A DNA stretch of 64,000 nt from Tenacibaculum gallaicum. GTDB taxonomy: Bacteria; Bacteroidota; Bacteroidia; Flavobacteriales; Flavobacteriaceae. Made by a program: the position numbers and the translations under genes. The notes beneath the pieces were generated by a model. The model was not told where the DNA came from and did not search any database. It saw nothing but the letters and a program-made list of their open reading frames with translations. Every line of letters begins with the position of its first letter. Positions within the stretch are counted from its first letter, which is position 1. The stretch lies in NCBI RefSeq assembly GCF_003387615.1, contig NZ_QUNS01000004.1, forward strand, positions 186,001 to 250,000, in the 5' to 3' direction. Of this stretch, positions 1 to 7,929 are shown piece by piece.

Positions 1-294
1 ATGATAGATTTGTTCAATTTTAACCCGCAACATAAAAGAGCTGGCATCGGAATTTTAATCCACCCTGATTTTCAACAGAAAGGATTTGCTTCAGAAGCGC
101 TTCAATTATTAATTAAATATTGTTTTACGCATTTGCATTTACATCAATTATATGCAAACATTACTGATGACAACATCAACAGTTTACACCTTTTTGAAAA
201 ACAAAACTTTAAACAAATTGGGGTTAAGAAAGATTGGATATTTCATAACGGAACATATAAAAACGAACTATTATTTCAATTAATCAATGAATAA
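1..294 (+). CDS. GNAT-family N-acetyltransferase, 5' end cut by window edge
   Basis: The visible 97 residues are the C-terminal part of a RimJ/RimL-like GNAT acetyltransferase. The motif around residues 15-33 (GIGILIHPDFQQKGFASEAL) is the acetyl-CoA pyrophosphate-binding loop, followed by the usual LFEKQNFKQIG segment near residues 63-74. Full family members have about 170 residues, so the N-terminal half very probably lies before position 1 and the ATG at position 1 is probably internal. The stop overlaps the start of the mltG-like gene by 8 nt, which suggests co-transcription. The substrate cannot be told. Confidence 0.8.
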   Translation: MIDLFNFNPQHKRAGIGILIHPDFQQKGFASEALQLLIKYCFTHLHLHQLYANITDDNINSLHLFEKQNFKQIGVKKDWIFHNGTYKNELLFQLINE

Positions 295-1315
295 GAAAAT
301 TATTTTAGGAAGTATTACTGCCATTTTTTTAATTGGTGGAATTATTGGTTTTAACTACTATCAAAAAATATTTGGTAAAGCTGTTACTAAAAACGGTGCT
401 ATATATATAGGTTCTAATGCTTCTTTTGTAGACGTAAAAAAACAACTTTCTGAATTTGTTAAACATCCTGAAAATTTTGTTTGGGTTGCAGAAAAGAAAA
501 AATTCACAAAACCTAAAGGTGGAAAATACCTATTAAAAAAAGGTATGAACATGAATGATGTTGTAAACCTTTTAAGAAGTGGAAATCAAACACCAATTAC
601 TTTATCTTTCAACAATCAAGACACCTTAGAAAAATTAGCAGGAAGGATTGCTGAACAAATCGAAGCAGATTCTATTACTCTTTTACAAGCTATGAAAGAT
701 CCTTCTTTTTTAGCAACTAATAATCTTACTGAAAAATCAGCTTTAGGAATATACATCCCGAATAGTTATGAGTTCTACTGGAATACTTCTCCAGAAAAAT
801 TCCGTGACAAAATGTTACATGAATACAATCGTTTTTGGACTTCTGCAAGATTAGAAAAGGCTAAAAAACTAAATCTTTCAAAAGAAGAAGTAATTACTCT
901 AGCTTCTATCGTTCAAAAAGAAACAGCTAAAAAAGTAGAACGTCCTATTGTTGCAGGTTTATACCTTAATAGATTAAAAGGTAATTGGCCTTTACAAGCT
1001 GACCCTACAGTTATATACGCTATTAAAGAAGTTAAAGGACAAGATTTTGTTGTAAAAAGAGTTTTAAACAAAGATTTAGTAATAAACTCTCCTTATAATA
1101 CTTATAAAAACACAGGACTCCCTCCTACTTTGATTGCAATGCCTGATATTTCCTCTATTGATGCTGTTTTAAACCATCAAAAACACAATTATTACTACAT
1201 GTGTGCAAGTGTTGATAAAATTGGTTTTCATGAATTTGCTAACTCTTTAGCACAGCATAATCGAAATGCAGTGAAATATCAACAATGGATGAATCAACAA
1301 GGAATTAAAAGATAA
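287..1315 (+). CDS. mltG: Endolytic murein transglycosylase MltG (YceG-like)
   Basis: MltG cleaves nascent glycan strands in the periplasm while anchored in the inner membrane, and is thought to set glycan chain length. The protein (342 aa) has one N-terminal membrane segment (residues 5-24), a LysM-like region, and a C-terminal YceG domain. The catalytic glutamate is recognisable in LASIVQKET (about residue 206), followed by the family motif LQADPTVIYA near residues 237-246. Length fits the family (330-380 aa). It overlaps the upstream acetyltransferase gene by 8 nt and converges with the next gene across only 6 nt, with no obvious terminator. Confidence 0.93.
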   Translation: MNKKIILGSITAIFLIGGIIGFNYYQKIFGKAVTKNGAIYIGSNASFVDVKKQLSEFVKHPENFVWVAEKKKFTKPKGGKYLLKKGMNMNDVVNLLRSGNQTPITLSFNNQDTLEKLAGRIAEQIEADSITLLQAMKDPSFLATNNLTEKSALGIYIPNSYEFYWNTSPEKFRDKMLHEYNRFWTSARLEKAKKLNLSKEEVITLASIVQKETAKKVERPIVAGLYLNRLKGNWPLQADPTVIYAIKEVKGQDFVVKRVLNKDLVINSPYNTYKNTGLPPTLIAMPDISSIDAVLNHQKHNYYYMCASVDKIGFHEFANSLAQHNRNAVKYQQWMNQQGIKR

Positions 1316-1321
1316 TCTCTT

Positions 1322-1840
1322 TTATTCTTCATAAAAGTGTTTATAGGGTTTACCCGATATTATTTTTAGAACATCTTCTTCTAAAGATTCTACAGGAAAT
1401 TCTACAAATCTACCTAACTCTTTATTTTTTTTATAAAAAATAAAAGTAGGTACCCTGAAAATATCATAACCTTTTTCTATACCTTTTGCTTTTTTCTTGT
1501 GATTTACTGCTATTATTTCTATATTTTCCTCTGAAAAACTCGCTTGTTTTAACATTTTCAAAAATAAAGGGATTTCACGTTTACTATCTCCGCACCACAA
1601 CCCTATAAATGCTTTTATTTTTACATCCTTGAGGTTTTTTTCAAATATTGAAATTAAAGTGTCTTCTATTTCATATGCTTCATAACGAGATTTAAACCAG
1701 GTGTCATTATTTTTTTCTAACAAATCATCTTGGGTAATTACCCCCGTGAATTCCCCACCTTCTTCTATTTTAACAGCCCTTTTATTAGAAGAGCAAGAGA
1801 AAAACAGAGAGAATAAGATTATATATATTTTTCTTCTCAT
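1322..1840 (-). CDS. Thioredoxin-fold lipoprotein with single-Cys active site
   Basis: A 172-aa protein with a lipoprotein signal (hydrophobic residues 5-15, then the lipobox Cys in FFSC). The thioredoxin fold is indicated by FIGLWCGDSKREIPLFLKML (about residues 78-97) and by the cis-Pro segment RVPTFIFYKK (about 129-138). The active site reads C-G-D-S, so the second cysteine of CxxC is absent; this points to a monothiol or non-redox role rather than a classical disulfide reductase. It lies 6 nt downstream of the outer-membrane barrel gene and is the last member of a minus-strand cluster with the GLPGLI gene. Substrate unknown. Confidence 0.75.
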   Translation of the reverse strand: MRRKIYIILFSLFFSCSSNKRAVKIEEGGEFTGVITQDDLLEKNNDTWFKSRYEAYEIEDTLISIFEKNLKDVKIKAFIGLWCGDSKREIPLFLKMLKQASFSEENIEIIAVNHKKKAKGIEKGYDIFRVPTFIFYKKNKELGRFVEFPVESLEEDVLKIISGKPYKHFYEE

Positions 1841-1846
1841 TTTATA

Positions 1847-4492
1847 CTAAATTTTGTAAACAATTTTAAATACTATGGTTCTTGGAAAAACCAACTCTGT
1901 ACGCTCACTGAATAATATATCTGAAAGACTCGAGGTTACACGTTCTTTATTATCTAACAAGTTATTTGCTTTTATTTCAAAACCCCAAGGACTATCTTCT
2001 TTTTGATAAAAAATAGAAGTATTCATTTGATTAAAAGAGTTTTTTGTTTTTGAAGTTTCGTTTTGATAATAAGAATACAAATTTTCTCCTATAAAAATCC
2101 AGTCTCCAATCTCATAATCCACCTGAAAGTCAAACTTAGTTCTATAGGAAGTATTATCGCTAATAAAGCTATTCTTATTTACATTATAGTTTTGACTCAA
2201 AGAAACATCAAAATTAGGTCCATTAATATACACTGACTTGAACTTTAATCTTGCCGAATAACTGTCGTCATTTGCTTTTTCCTCTCGCTGATTAAATAAC
2301 GTTATATAACTTCTATCACCATAATTAACCCCTAAAGAGGCTCTCCAGTATTTATAATTATAAATAGTTTTAAAATCAAGAGAAAGACCTTTTTCAGGAG
2401 TTGTAATATTTATAGGACTGTTATAAAAATATATATTATCTGAAATAAAAGTATTCTGAATTTTATTGGTTCTTAACCTGTAACTTACTGTTGGGTAAAA
2501 ACTCCATCCATAAGTTTTGAACCTTCTATAAGATAAACGAAAATAGTGATAACTGCTTTCTGTTAAGTTAATATTTCCTTGATAAATACTATTAAAATTT
2601 ATTAATTTTTTATTTCTATTTAGTTGATTATAACTAGGAACATCATTTGTTTTCCTATAATAAAAAACAAGCTTTTTATTTGCATCAAAATCCCATTCTA
2701 AATTAACACTGGGTAAAAGCTTTTGAAATGTTCTATTTTTTTCTAATTCGAATTGCTTATTAAACCTATTGTAGTTTAAATACTCTAGTTTAAATGTTAG
2801 AAAAGCATCTCCGATTAATTTTTTGTACTCTGCAAAAAAAGAAGAAAATACTTCTTTATTAGAGTTTTCGCTATCAAAATCATCAAACTTATCTAACTCA
2901 TCGTTTCCTATCAATTGCCCAAGGTTTGAATTATAAGTATTGAAGTATAACTCATTTTTAACTCCAAAATACAAATGATTTCTTGGATTCACTATCCAAA
3001 AATGCTTTAATAAAGTTTTAGCTTGATAATTCTCTGAATTTATTTTTTGTCTGACAAAAATATGTTCTTCAGCCTGATCTATAGGTAAACTGTTTGAAAA
3101 AATATCTTGAGTACTGAACCAATTTTGATTTTCATTATTTTTTGAAAAAACAAGATTTATCTTAGCTTGAGAAGTATGATCTCTTGAAGACTTCTTTTCT
3201 ATCTTTAAATTAGATTTTAATGATACATTATCTACCTTATCATTCAAGTTATATAGTAAATCTTCAGAATTAAAATTACTTTCAGTTTCTGATTTATTAT
3301 TGGCTGAAGATATTTCTACTTTATTTTCAAACTTAATACGAACATCTTCATTTGGTTTTGATTTTAATTCTATTTTCCCTAACAACATATTCTGTCTTTT
3401 ATCATCATAAATGCGCCTTGTTTCCTCAATAGTATCCACTAAATAATTTTGGTATGAACCCTCAACCGAATTCGTATTATCTTTAAGAGCTATTACGAAT
3501 GCACTCCAATCATTCTTTTCACTTGTACTGAACTGTAAATTCAGCCCTCCAAATAAATGTTTATTTTCATTATACTTTTTATCCCTTAACAATCTAACAA
3601 TAGGTGAATTATACAAAGATGAAAAGGAATTTATATCGAAGGCTCCTTCATAAGTGATATAATCTTTTACAGTAAAAGACTTATCTCCTACATTGTTAAA
3701 ATCTCCAATAAAACTATAATTTATTTTTTCTGAATATCTAAACAAGGTTGGGTGTACTACATATCTCTCTTTTACTCCTCCACCTACTTCGATATCTCCA
3801 AAGGCAAACTTCTTTTTATCTTCTTTTAAATTAATATTTAAGGCAATATCTTCTGACGTTTCTAAACCTTTTAGTAAATCACTTTCATGATAATCTTCTA
3901 TAACCTGAATCTCATCAATTACATCAGCAGGTATGTTATTAACAGCTAGTTTACTATCACCAGTAAAAAACTTTTTATTTTCAACCAATACAGTGGTTAC
4001 CTTTTTACCTTTAACAGTTACATTCCCTTTTCTATCCACTTCTACTCCTGGTAATTTTTTAAGCACTTGACGTAGCTTACGTTCTTTACCATTAACAAAT
4101 GCATCTGCCCTATAGGTAGTAGTATCTTTTCTAATTTTTATCGGTTCTCTGTAATTAATAATAACTTCTTGTAGCTCGTTTGGATCCTCTTTTAAAATAA
4201 AATCTTTAGTTATAGGCATGTTTGCAACCAAAACATCTTCTTTTAAAGTGATATACCCAATAAAACTTACCGTTATTTTATACGTTGCATTTTTCGTTAA
4301 ACTTAGCTTATAATTTCCTTTATCATCTGTTACTGTATAGGTAAAGCGAGCCCCTTCTGTTAAAGGTTTTGCTATAATGTTAGCATTCTCCAATATTTCA
4401 TTTTCTCCTTTTACAACCCCAGAAACTATAACTTGTGCAAATATATTTTTTGCAAACAAACAAGCCAGTACTAATAACAAACTACATCTCAT
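1847..4492 (-). CDS. Outer-membrane beta-barrel protein, TonB-receptor-like, with carboxypeptidase-regulatory N-domain
   Basis: This 881-aa exported protein has a signal peptide (residues 1-19), a CarboxypepD_reg-like beta-sandwich (about 22-110: VSGVVKGENEILENANI), a plug-like segment (about 130-215, LPGVEVDRKGNVTVKGKKVT), and a long C-terminal barrel with aromatic-ended strands. It belongs to the outer-membrane beta-barrel (TonB-linked, OMP_b-brl) group common in Flavobacteriia. It starts 5 nt after the GLPGLI stop and ends 6 nt before the thioredoxin-like lipoprotein, so the three form one transcription unit. In this phylum such proteins are often paired with GLPGLI proteins; the transported substrate is unknown. 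No SusD partner is present. Confidence 0.85.
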   Translation of the reverse strand: MRCSLLLVLACLFAKNIFAQVIVSGVVKGENEILENANIIAKPLTEGARFTYTVTDDKGNYKLSLTKNATYKITVSFIGYITLKEDVLVANMPITKDFILKEDPNELQEVIINYREPIKIRKDTTTYRADAFVNGKERKLRQVLKKLPGVEVDRKGNVTVKGKKVTTVLVENKKFFTGDSKLAVNNIPADVIDEIQVIEDYHESDLLKGLETSEDIALNINLKEDKKKFAFGDIEVGGGVKERYVVHPTLFRYSEKINYSFIGDFNNVGDKSFTVKDYITYEGAFDINSFSSLYNSPIVRLLRDKKYNENKHLFGGLNLQFSTSEKNDWSAFVIALKDNTNSVEGSYQNYLVDTIEETRRIYDDKRQNMLLGKIELKSKPNEDVRIKFENKVEISSANNKSETESNFNSEDLLYNLNDKVDNVSLKSNLKIEKKSSRDHTSQAKINLVFSKNNENQNWFSTQDIFSNSLPIDQAEEHIFVRQKINSENYQAKTLLKHFWIVNPRNHLYFGVKNELYFNTYNSNLGQLIGNDELDKFDDFDSENSNKEVFSSFFAEYKKLIGDAFLTFKLEYLNYNRFNKQFELEKNRTFQKLLPSVNLEWDFDANKKLVFYYRKTNDVPSYNQLNRNKKLINFNSIYQGNINLTESSYHYFRLSYRRFKTYGWSFYPTVSYRLRTNKIQNTFISDNIYFYNSPINITTPEKGLSLDFKTIYNYKYWRASLGVNYGDRSYITLFNQREEKANDDSYSARLKFKSVYINGPNFDVSLSQNYNVNKNSFISDNTSYRTKFDFQVDYEIGDWIFIGENLYSYYQNETSKTKNSFNQMNTSIFYQKEDSPWGFEIKANNLLDNKERVTSSLSDILFSERTELVFPRTIVFKIVYKI

Positions 4493-4497
4493 ATGAT

Positions 4498-5205
4498 TTA
4501 ATCAACAGTTACCTTCCTTGCTTTCCTCATTAATACGACCATTCTTTCTGGTGTTATTTTTGTTGCTTCTTTCAGCTTAGGTATTTTAATATTCTTTTTG
4601 TGGTTGAGTTTAATTTTTTTTGCAGTATATCTAGCAACATTATTCTTATCTAGTTGAAGTATCAGCCCTGGTAATCCTCCGTTTCCAGCGGGCCCATAAG
4701 GTATTGGAATTTCTGGTGTATACCAAGCTGTATAAACTATATATCTTTTATCTTTTCCTACACTGGTTCTTTTATTAATTTGTTTTCTTATTGCCTTGTA
4801 ACAAGTATAACCTTCTATTACTTTAGTGTCCTCAGTTAACTCCCAACCTGTCATTGATGGATAGCTTACTATATATATTTTACCTCCAATTTCTTTATTT
4901 ATTAGAGCTTCTTTAGTAAAAGATTTTTGATACCAGTCACTAAAAGCTCCTATTAAAACGTCTGCTAAACCACTATACCTTTTATTAATTGGTATGTTTT
5001 TATTTTTATTGAAAATAGATTCATACTTATTATACTTTAGTGTAAATGTTTTTTGTTGCAATTCATTATTTACTCCCATTACTAGAGGGTTATCTAAATT
5101 ATTTTGCTTTATTGACTCTACACGATACGTCACCTCACCAGTTTGGGAATAAGCTTTTATTAAAAATAAAAACCATAAGAATATAAGAAATATTTTATTT
5201 TTCAT
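4498..5205 (-). CDS. GLPGLI family exported protein
   Basis: A 235-aa protein with an N-terminal signal peptide (residues 1-20) and the family-defining motif GGLPGLILQ at about residues 176-184. It also has the conserved WELTEDTKVIEGYTCYKA segment (about 120-137), typical of GLPGLI family proteins. Function is unknown for the family; members are exported and usually adjacent to TonB-linked outer-membrane proteins, as here (5 nt gap). It is the first large gene of the minus-strand cluster and lies 67 nt downstream of a small Cys-containing exported peptide. Confidence 0.9.
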   Translation of the reverse strand: MKNKIFLIFLWFLFLIKAYSQTGEVTYRVESIKQNNLDNPLVMGVNNELQQKTFTLKYNKYESIFNKNKNIPINKRYSGLADVLIGAFSDWYQKSFTKEALINKEIGGKIYIVSYPSMTGWELTEDTKVIEGYTCYKAIRKQINKRTSVGKDKRYIVYTAWYTPEIPIPYGPAGNGGLPGLILQLDKNNVARYTAKKIKLNHKKNIKIPKLKEATKITPERMVVLMRKARKVTVD

Positions 5206-5272
5206 TCTATTTTTTTTAAAAATGACTAACGGAACTCAAAACAAGCTCCATTAATCATTTAATATTTACCAA

Positions 5273-5479
5273 TTATCCTTTACAGTTTTGAAACTCTATA
5301 TCATAAAGTACTTCATACTCTGCAGCTGATAATTCATCTCCAAAAACTGCTTCTGCATCTCCTACTGCTTCACAAGCTTGTGCATGACACCTATCACTAA
5401 AATACTGATTATCTAGAGTTACAGCATTCGCTGCAGTAAAAGCACTTAAAAAAAGTGCTGATAAAATTACTTTTTTCAT
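5273..5479 (-). CDS. Small exported Cys-containing peptide, unknown
   Basis: A 68-aa protein with a clean signal peptide (MKKVILSALFLSAFTAANA, cleavage after ANA). The mature part is about 49 aa, acidic, with three cysteines. I recognise no family. It precedes the GLPGLI gene by 67 nt in the same direction, followed by the barrel and thioredoxin-like genes; a link with that exported machinery is only inferred from order. Composition and a good signal peptide make it likely to be a real gene. Confidence 0.6.
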   Translation of the reverse strand: MKKVILSALFLSAFTAANAVTLDNQYFSDRCHAQACEAVGDAEAVFGDELSAAEYEVLYDIEFQNCKG

Positions 5480-5584
5480 AATAAAAATTGTTTTTAAAAT
5501 TATTTAATAAAAAACTATGATTTGTTATAGTCAGCCATAGCACTACCGACTACATTGCAATGTTCTCCCAAAAATATAATTTCC

Positions 5585-5631
5585 AAACACTTACACAAAA
5601 AAAACATAACCCCTTTTGCAACTAAGTGTTT
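5585..5631. promoter_or_regulatory. 9-bp inverted repeat upstream of the XRE gene (possible operator)
   Basis: AAACACTTA at 5585-5593 and its exact reverse complement TAAGTGTTT at 5623-5631, separated by 29 nt, lie 66-112 nt before the XRE start. Small XRE regulators often bind their own promoter at inverted repeats; here this is inference from position alone. Confidence 0.35.
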
Positions 5632-5696
5632 TCCCTTAACCCCAAAAGTTATAACTTATTTTTTATATTAGCACTGAAAATTAGAAAAAGTAAACT

Positions 5697-5897
5697 ATGG
5701 AAAGAGTAAGTATTATTTTAGAGAAAATTAAGAAAGAAAGAGAAAAAGAAGGCTTATCTCAATATGAGTTTGGCAAAAAAATAGGATTGAGTCAAAATGC
5801 TTATTTTAAATTAGAAACAGGGAAAACTAGACTTGATATGTATCGTTTTCTGGCTATATGTAAAGTTTTAAATATCCCTCCAAAAGAATTATTTTAA
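5697..5897 (+). CDS. XRE-family helix-turn-helix regulator
   Basis: A 66-aa protein that is almost only a Cro/CI-type HTH: helix 1 around residues 7-17, then the turn and recognition helix in LSQYEFGKKIGLSQNAYFKLETGKTR. It starts with ATG after an AT-rich leader. No toxin or methylase gene accompanies it; the neighbours are a divergent peptide gene and a lysozyme-like gene. It could regulate itself or the divergent peptide/GLPGLI cluster through the intergenic inverted repeat; this is not shown by the sequence. Confidence 0.8.
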   Translation: MERVSIILEKIKKEREKEGLSQYEFGKKIGLSQNAYFKLETGKTRLDMYRFLAICKVLNIPPKELF

Positions 5898-6059
5898 CAA
5901 AATTTTATTCTCATCAACTTCAACAAAACATTATCAAAAAGTTAATATAAAATAGTTTTTTTTGGTTTTTACCTAAAAAAAACACCAGAAAACAACTGAA
6001 TCATCAACAGTTAAAAAACTGTAAATTATTGATTTATAGTCTGTTATAAAAAATTACCG

Positions 6060-6067
6060 TATCTTTG
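6060..6067 (+). promoter_or_regulatory. Bacteroidota -7 element TAnnTTTG
   Basis: TATCTTTG matches the -7 consensus of the Bacteroidota primary sigma factor. No TTG lies at the usual 17-20 nt upstream, so the -33 part is weak. Transcription would begin near 6072, about 20 nt before the first codons of the lysozyme-like reading frame. Confidence 0.5.
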
Positions 6068-6090
6068 CCTCGCTAAACAGAAAGTAATTA

Positions 6091-6678
6091 ATTATCAGAT
6101 ATTTAGTATTAGTATTTTTAGGATTTGTATTACTAACCAGTTTTACAGAGACTACAGCTAAAAAAGAAAAAACTACTACAACACCAATACCAATTCATAA
6201 GGTAGAGAAGGTTAACATTCCTTTTTTATTAAATGATTTTGTAGGGTTTAAAGAAGCTTTAGCTTTTAAAGAATCACAAGGCAGGTATAGAGTAGTTAAC
6301 ACACTTGGATACTTAGGGAAATACCAATTTGGTAAGGAAACCCTAAAGAGATTCAGAATTTACAACACCACTCACTTTCTTAAAAGCCCAAAATTACAAG
6401 AACGCACATTTGTCGCTTATTGTAAATTAAACAAATGGATTTTAAGAAAAGACATAAAGAGAAGTGTTGGCAAAACCATTAATGGAGTTAAAATAACCGA
6501 ATCAGGTATTTTAGCAGCAGCACATTTAAGTGGCGCTGGTAATGTAAAAAAATTCTTACGTTCAAACGGATCTATCCGTTTTAACGATGCTTACGGAACC
6601 TCAATACAATCATACCTTAAAAGGTTTGCAGGTTATGATGTTTCTAACATCAAAGCTGACAAAAAACCAACGGTTTAA
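6091..6678 (+). CDS. Secreted lysozyme-like protein (transglycosylase-type fold) without a standard start codon
   Basis: An open frame of about 195 codons follows an in-frame TAA at 6085-6087. It encodes a hydrophobic signal-like N-terminus (YLVLVFLGFVLLTSFTET) and then a domain with FKEALAFKESQGRY (a glutamate in the place of a catalytic Glu), LGYLGKYQFG, ILAAAHLSGAGNVKKFLRSN and GTSIQSYLKRFAGY. This pattern is that of flavobacterial lysozyme/transglycosylase-like proteins often labelled peptidoglycan-binding. There is no ATG, GTG or TTG between the upstream stop and the signal peptide: the first codons are TTA ATT ATC AGA. Either ATT/ATC is used as start, or the start codon was lost (recent mutation or sequencing error). 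A -7 element at 6060-6067 and a terminator after the stop support expression. Confidence 0.65.
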   Translation: MIRYLVLVFLGFVLLTSFTETTAKKEKTTTTPIPIHKVEKVNIPFLLNDFVGFKEALAFKESQGRYRVVNTLGYLGKYQFGKETLKRFRIYNTTHFLKSPKLQERTFVAYCKLNKWILRKDIKRSVGKTINGVKITESGILAAAHLSGAGNVKKFLRSNGSIRFNDAYGTSIQSYLKRFAGYDVSNIKADKKPTV

Positions 6679-6702
6679 TTAATAAGAAAGTATTAAAAAA
6701 GC

Positions 6703-6732
6703 AAAAGCATCGATTAAATCGATGCTTTTTTT
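6703..6732. terminator. Bidirectional terminator
   Basis: Hairpin with arms GCATCGAT (6707-6714) and ATCGATGC (6718-6725), flanked by A-run and T-run on both sides. It separates the lysozyme-like gene from the convergent methylase gene. Confidence 0.8.
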
Positions 6733-7435
6733 ATTTATGAATGATAAAAATTGCTGGTCGCTTATGTAAATCATTCTTTACATGCTTCCATTCTTTTACC
6801 GTTAATGTTTTAATATATTCTGTTGGAAGTGTAATATCACACGCCACACAAACTCTTGTATCAGGTGATAAAGTAGCTCGCAAATCATCCAGCATTTTTT
6901 CATTTCTATATGGTGTCTCTATAAAAAGCTGCGATTGATTTTTCTCTTTTGAAAGTTTTTCTAAATCTTTAATCGCTCTTTTTCTATCTGACTTATCAAT
7001 AGGTAAATAACCATTGAATGCGAAACTTTGTCCATTCATACCAGAAGCCATAATTGCCAATAAAATAGACGAAGGTCCTACTAACGGAACCACTTGAATT
7101 CCTTTTTGATGCGCTAGCTTAACAATACTTGCCCCTGGGTCTGCTACTGCTGGAACTCCAGCTTCTGAAAGTAACCCTACAGATATTCCTTTCTCACAAG
7201 CATCTAAGTAATTCTTAGTTTCTAAATCATCAGAATACTTATCTAACAACATCAACTCTAATGATGGTTGTGATTTTGTTGGCGTAATCCTTTTAATAAA
7301 TCTTCGAGCAGACTTTTCGTTTTCAACAATAAAACAGTTTAATTGTTCTACTACTTTTTTTACCGATAATGGCATTACTTCTAATGGTTCAGTATCACCT
7401 AACGTTGTAGGAATCAAGTATAATTTACCTTTCAT
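6731..7435 (-). CDS. SAM-dependent methyltransferase, tetrapyrrole-methylase/RsmI family
   Basis: A 234-aa protein with the fold of RsmI, which 2'-O-methylates C1402 of 16S rRNA. Visible motifs: LYLIPTTLGD at the N-terminus (SAM-binding start), GLLSEAGVPAVADPGA near residues 88-103, and VVPLVGPSSILLAIMASG near 115-132. It is somewhat shorter than canonical RsmI (about 280 aa), and Bacteroidota often carry a second RsmI-like copy of this size, so I give no symbol. It abuts the phosphatase gene upstream (stop and start share position 7435), implying co-transcription. Confidence 0.85.
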   Translation of the reverse strand: MKGKLYLIPTTLGDTEPLEVMPLSVKKVVEQLNCFIVENEKSARRFIKRITPTKSQPSLELMLLDKYSDDLETKNYLDACEKGISVGLLSEAGVPAVADPGASIVKLAHQKGIQVVPLVGPSSILLAIMASGMNGQSFAFNGYLPIDKSDRKRAIKDLEKLSKEKNQSQLFIETPYRNEKMLDDLRATLSPDTRVCVACDITLPTEYIKTLTVKEWKHVKNDLHKRPAIFIIHK

Positions 7436-7893
7436 TATTTCTGTTCTAATTTTGAAGCTATAATTTCACACGCTTCATCTAACATTTTATATACATTCTC
7501 AAAACCTTGATCTCCTCCATAATACGGATCTGGAACATTCCTGTTTTCATTAGGATACAATTCGTTCAGAATCATCTTTACTTTTTCATGTTCCTCTTCA
7601 TTTTCAGACAAAGCTATAATATCACCATAATTACTCTGATCCATTGCAAAAATCATGTCAAACTTATCAAAATCAGTTTTTATAAATTTTCTTGAACGCT
7701 GACCGGTAATATCTACCTCATACTTTTTAGCCACTTCAATAGAACGCTTATCAGGCAACTCACCTACATGGTAACCTGCGGTTCCCGCAGAATCAACTAA
7801 AAAATTTTTTGATGACAGTTTTGATTGCAAAATACCCTCAGCAAGCGGAGATCGGCAAATATTACCTAAACAAACCATTAATATTTTTTTCAT
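7435..7893 (-). CDS. Low-molecular-weight protein-tyrosine phosphatase
   Basis: The P-loop CLGNICRS (CX5R-S) at the N-terminus and the late catalytic-acid motif DPYYGG (about residues 122-127) identify the low-MW phosphatase family. Length 152 aa is standard. An ATG at 7899 would add Met-Ser; the ATG at 7893 gives the usual MKKILMVCLGN start and stands further from the upstream terminator, so I prefer it. The gene lies directly downstream of the dnaA terminator and overlaps the methylase gene by one nucleotide. Substrate unknown. Confidence 0.9.
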   Translation of the reverse strand: MKKILMVCLGNICRSPLAEGILQSKLSSKNFLVDSAGTAGYHVGELPDKRSIEVAKKYEVDITGQRSRKFIKTDFDKFDMIFAMDQSNYGDIIALSENEEEHEKVKMILNELYPNENRNVPDPYYGGDQGFENVYKMLDEACEIIASKLEQK

Positions 7894-7899
7894 ACTCAT

Positions 7900-7924
7900 A
7901 AAAAAACCTCACTAGGTGAGGTTC
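7900..7924 (-). terminator. dnaA terminator immediately before the phosphatase gene
   Basis: On the minus strand the hairpin AACCTCAC-CTA-GTGAGGTT is followed by seven T, and the T-run ends at the phosphatase initiation region. The phosphatase must therefore be expressed by read-through or from a promoter inside dnaA. Confidence 0.75.
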
Positions 7925-7929
7925 ATTGT

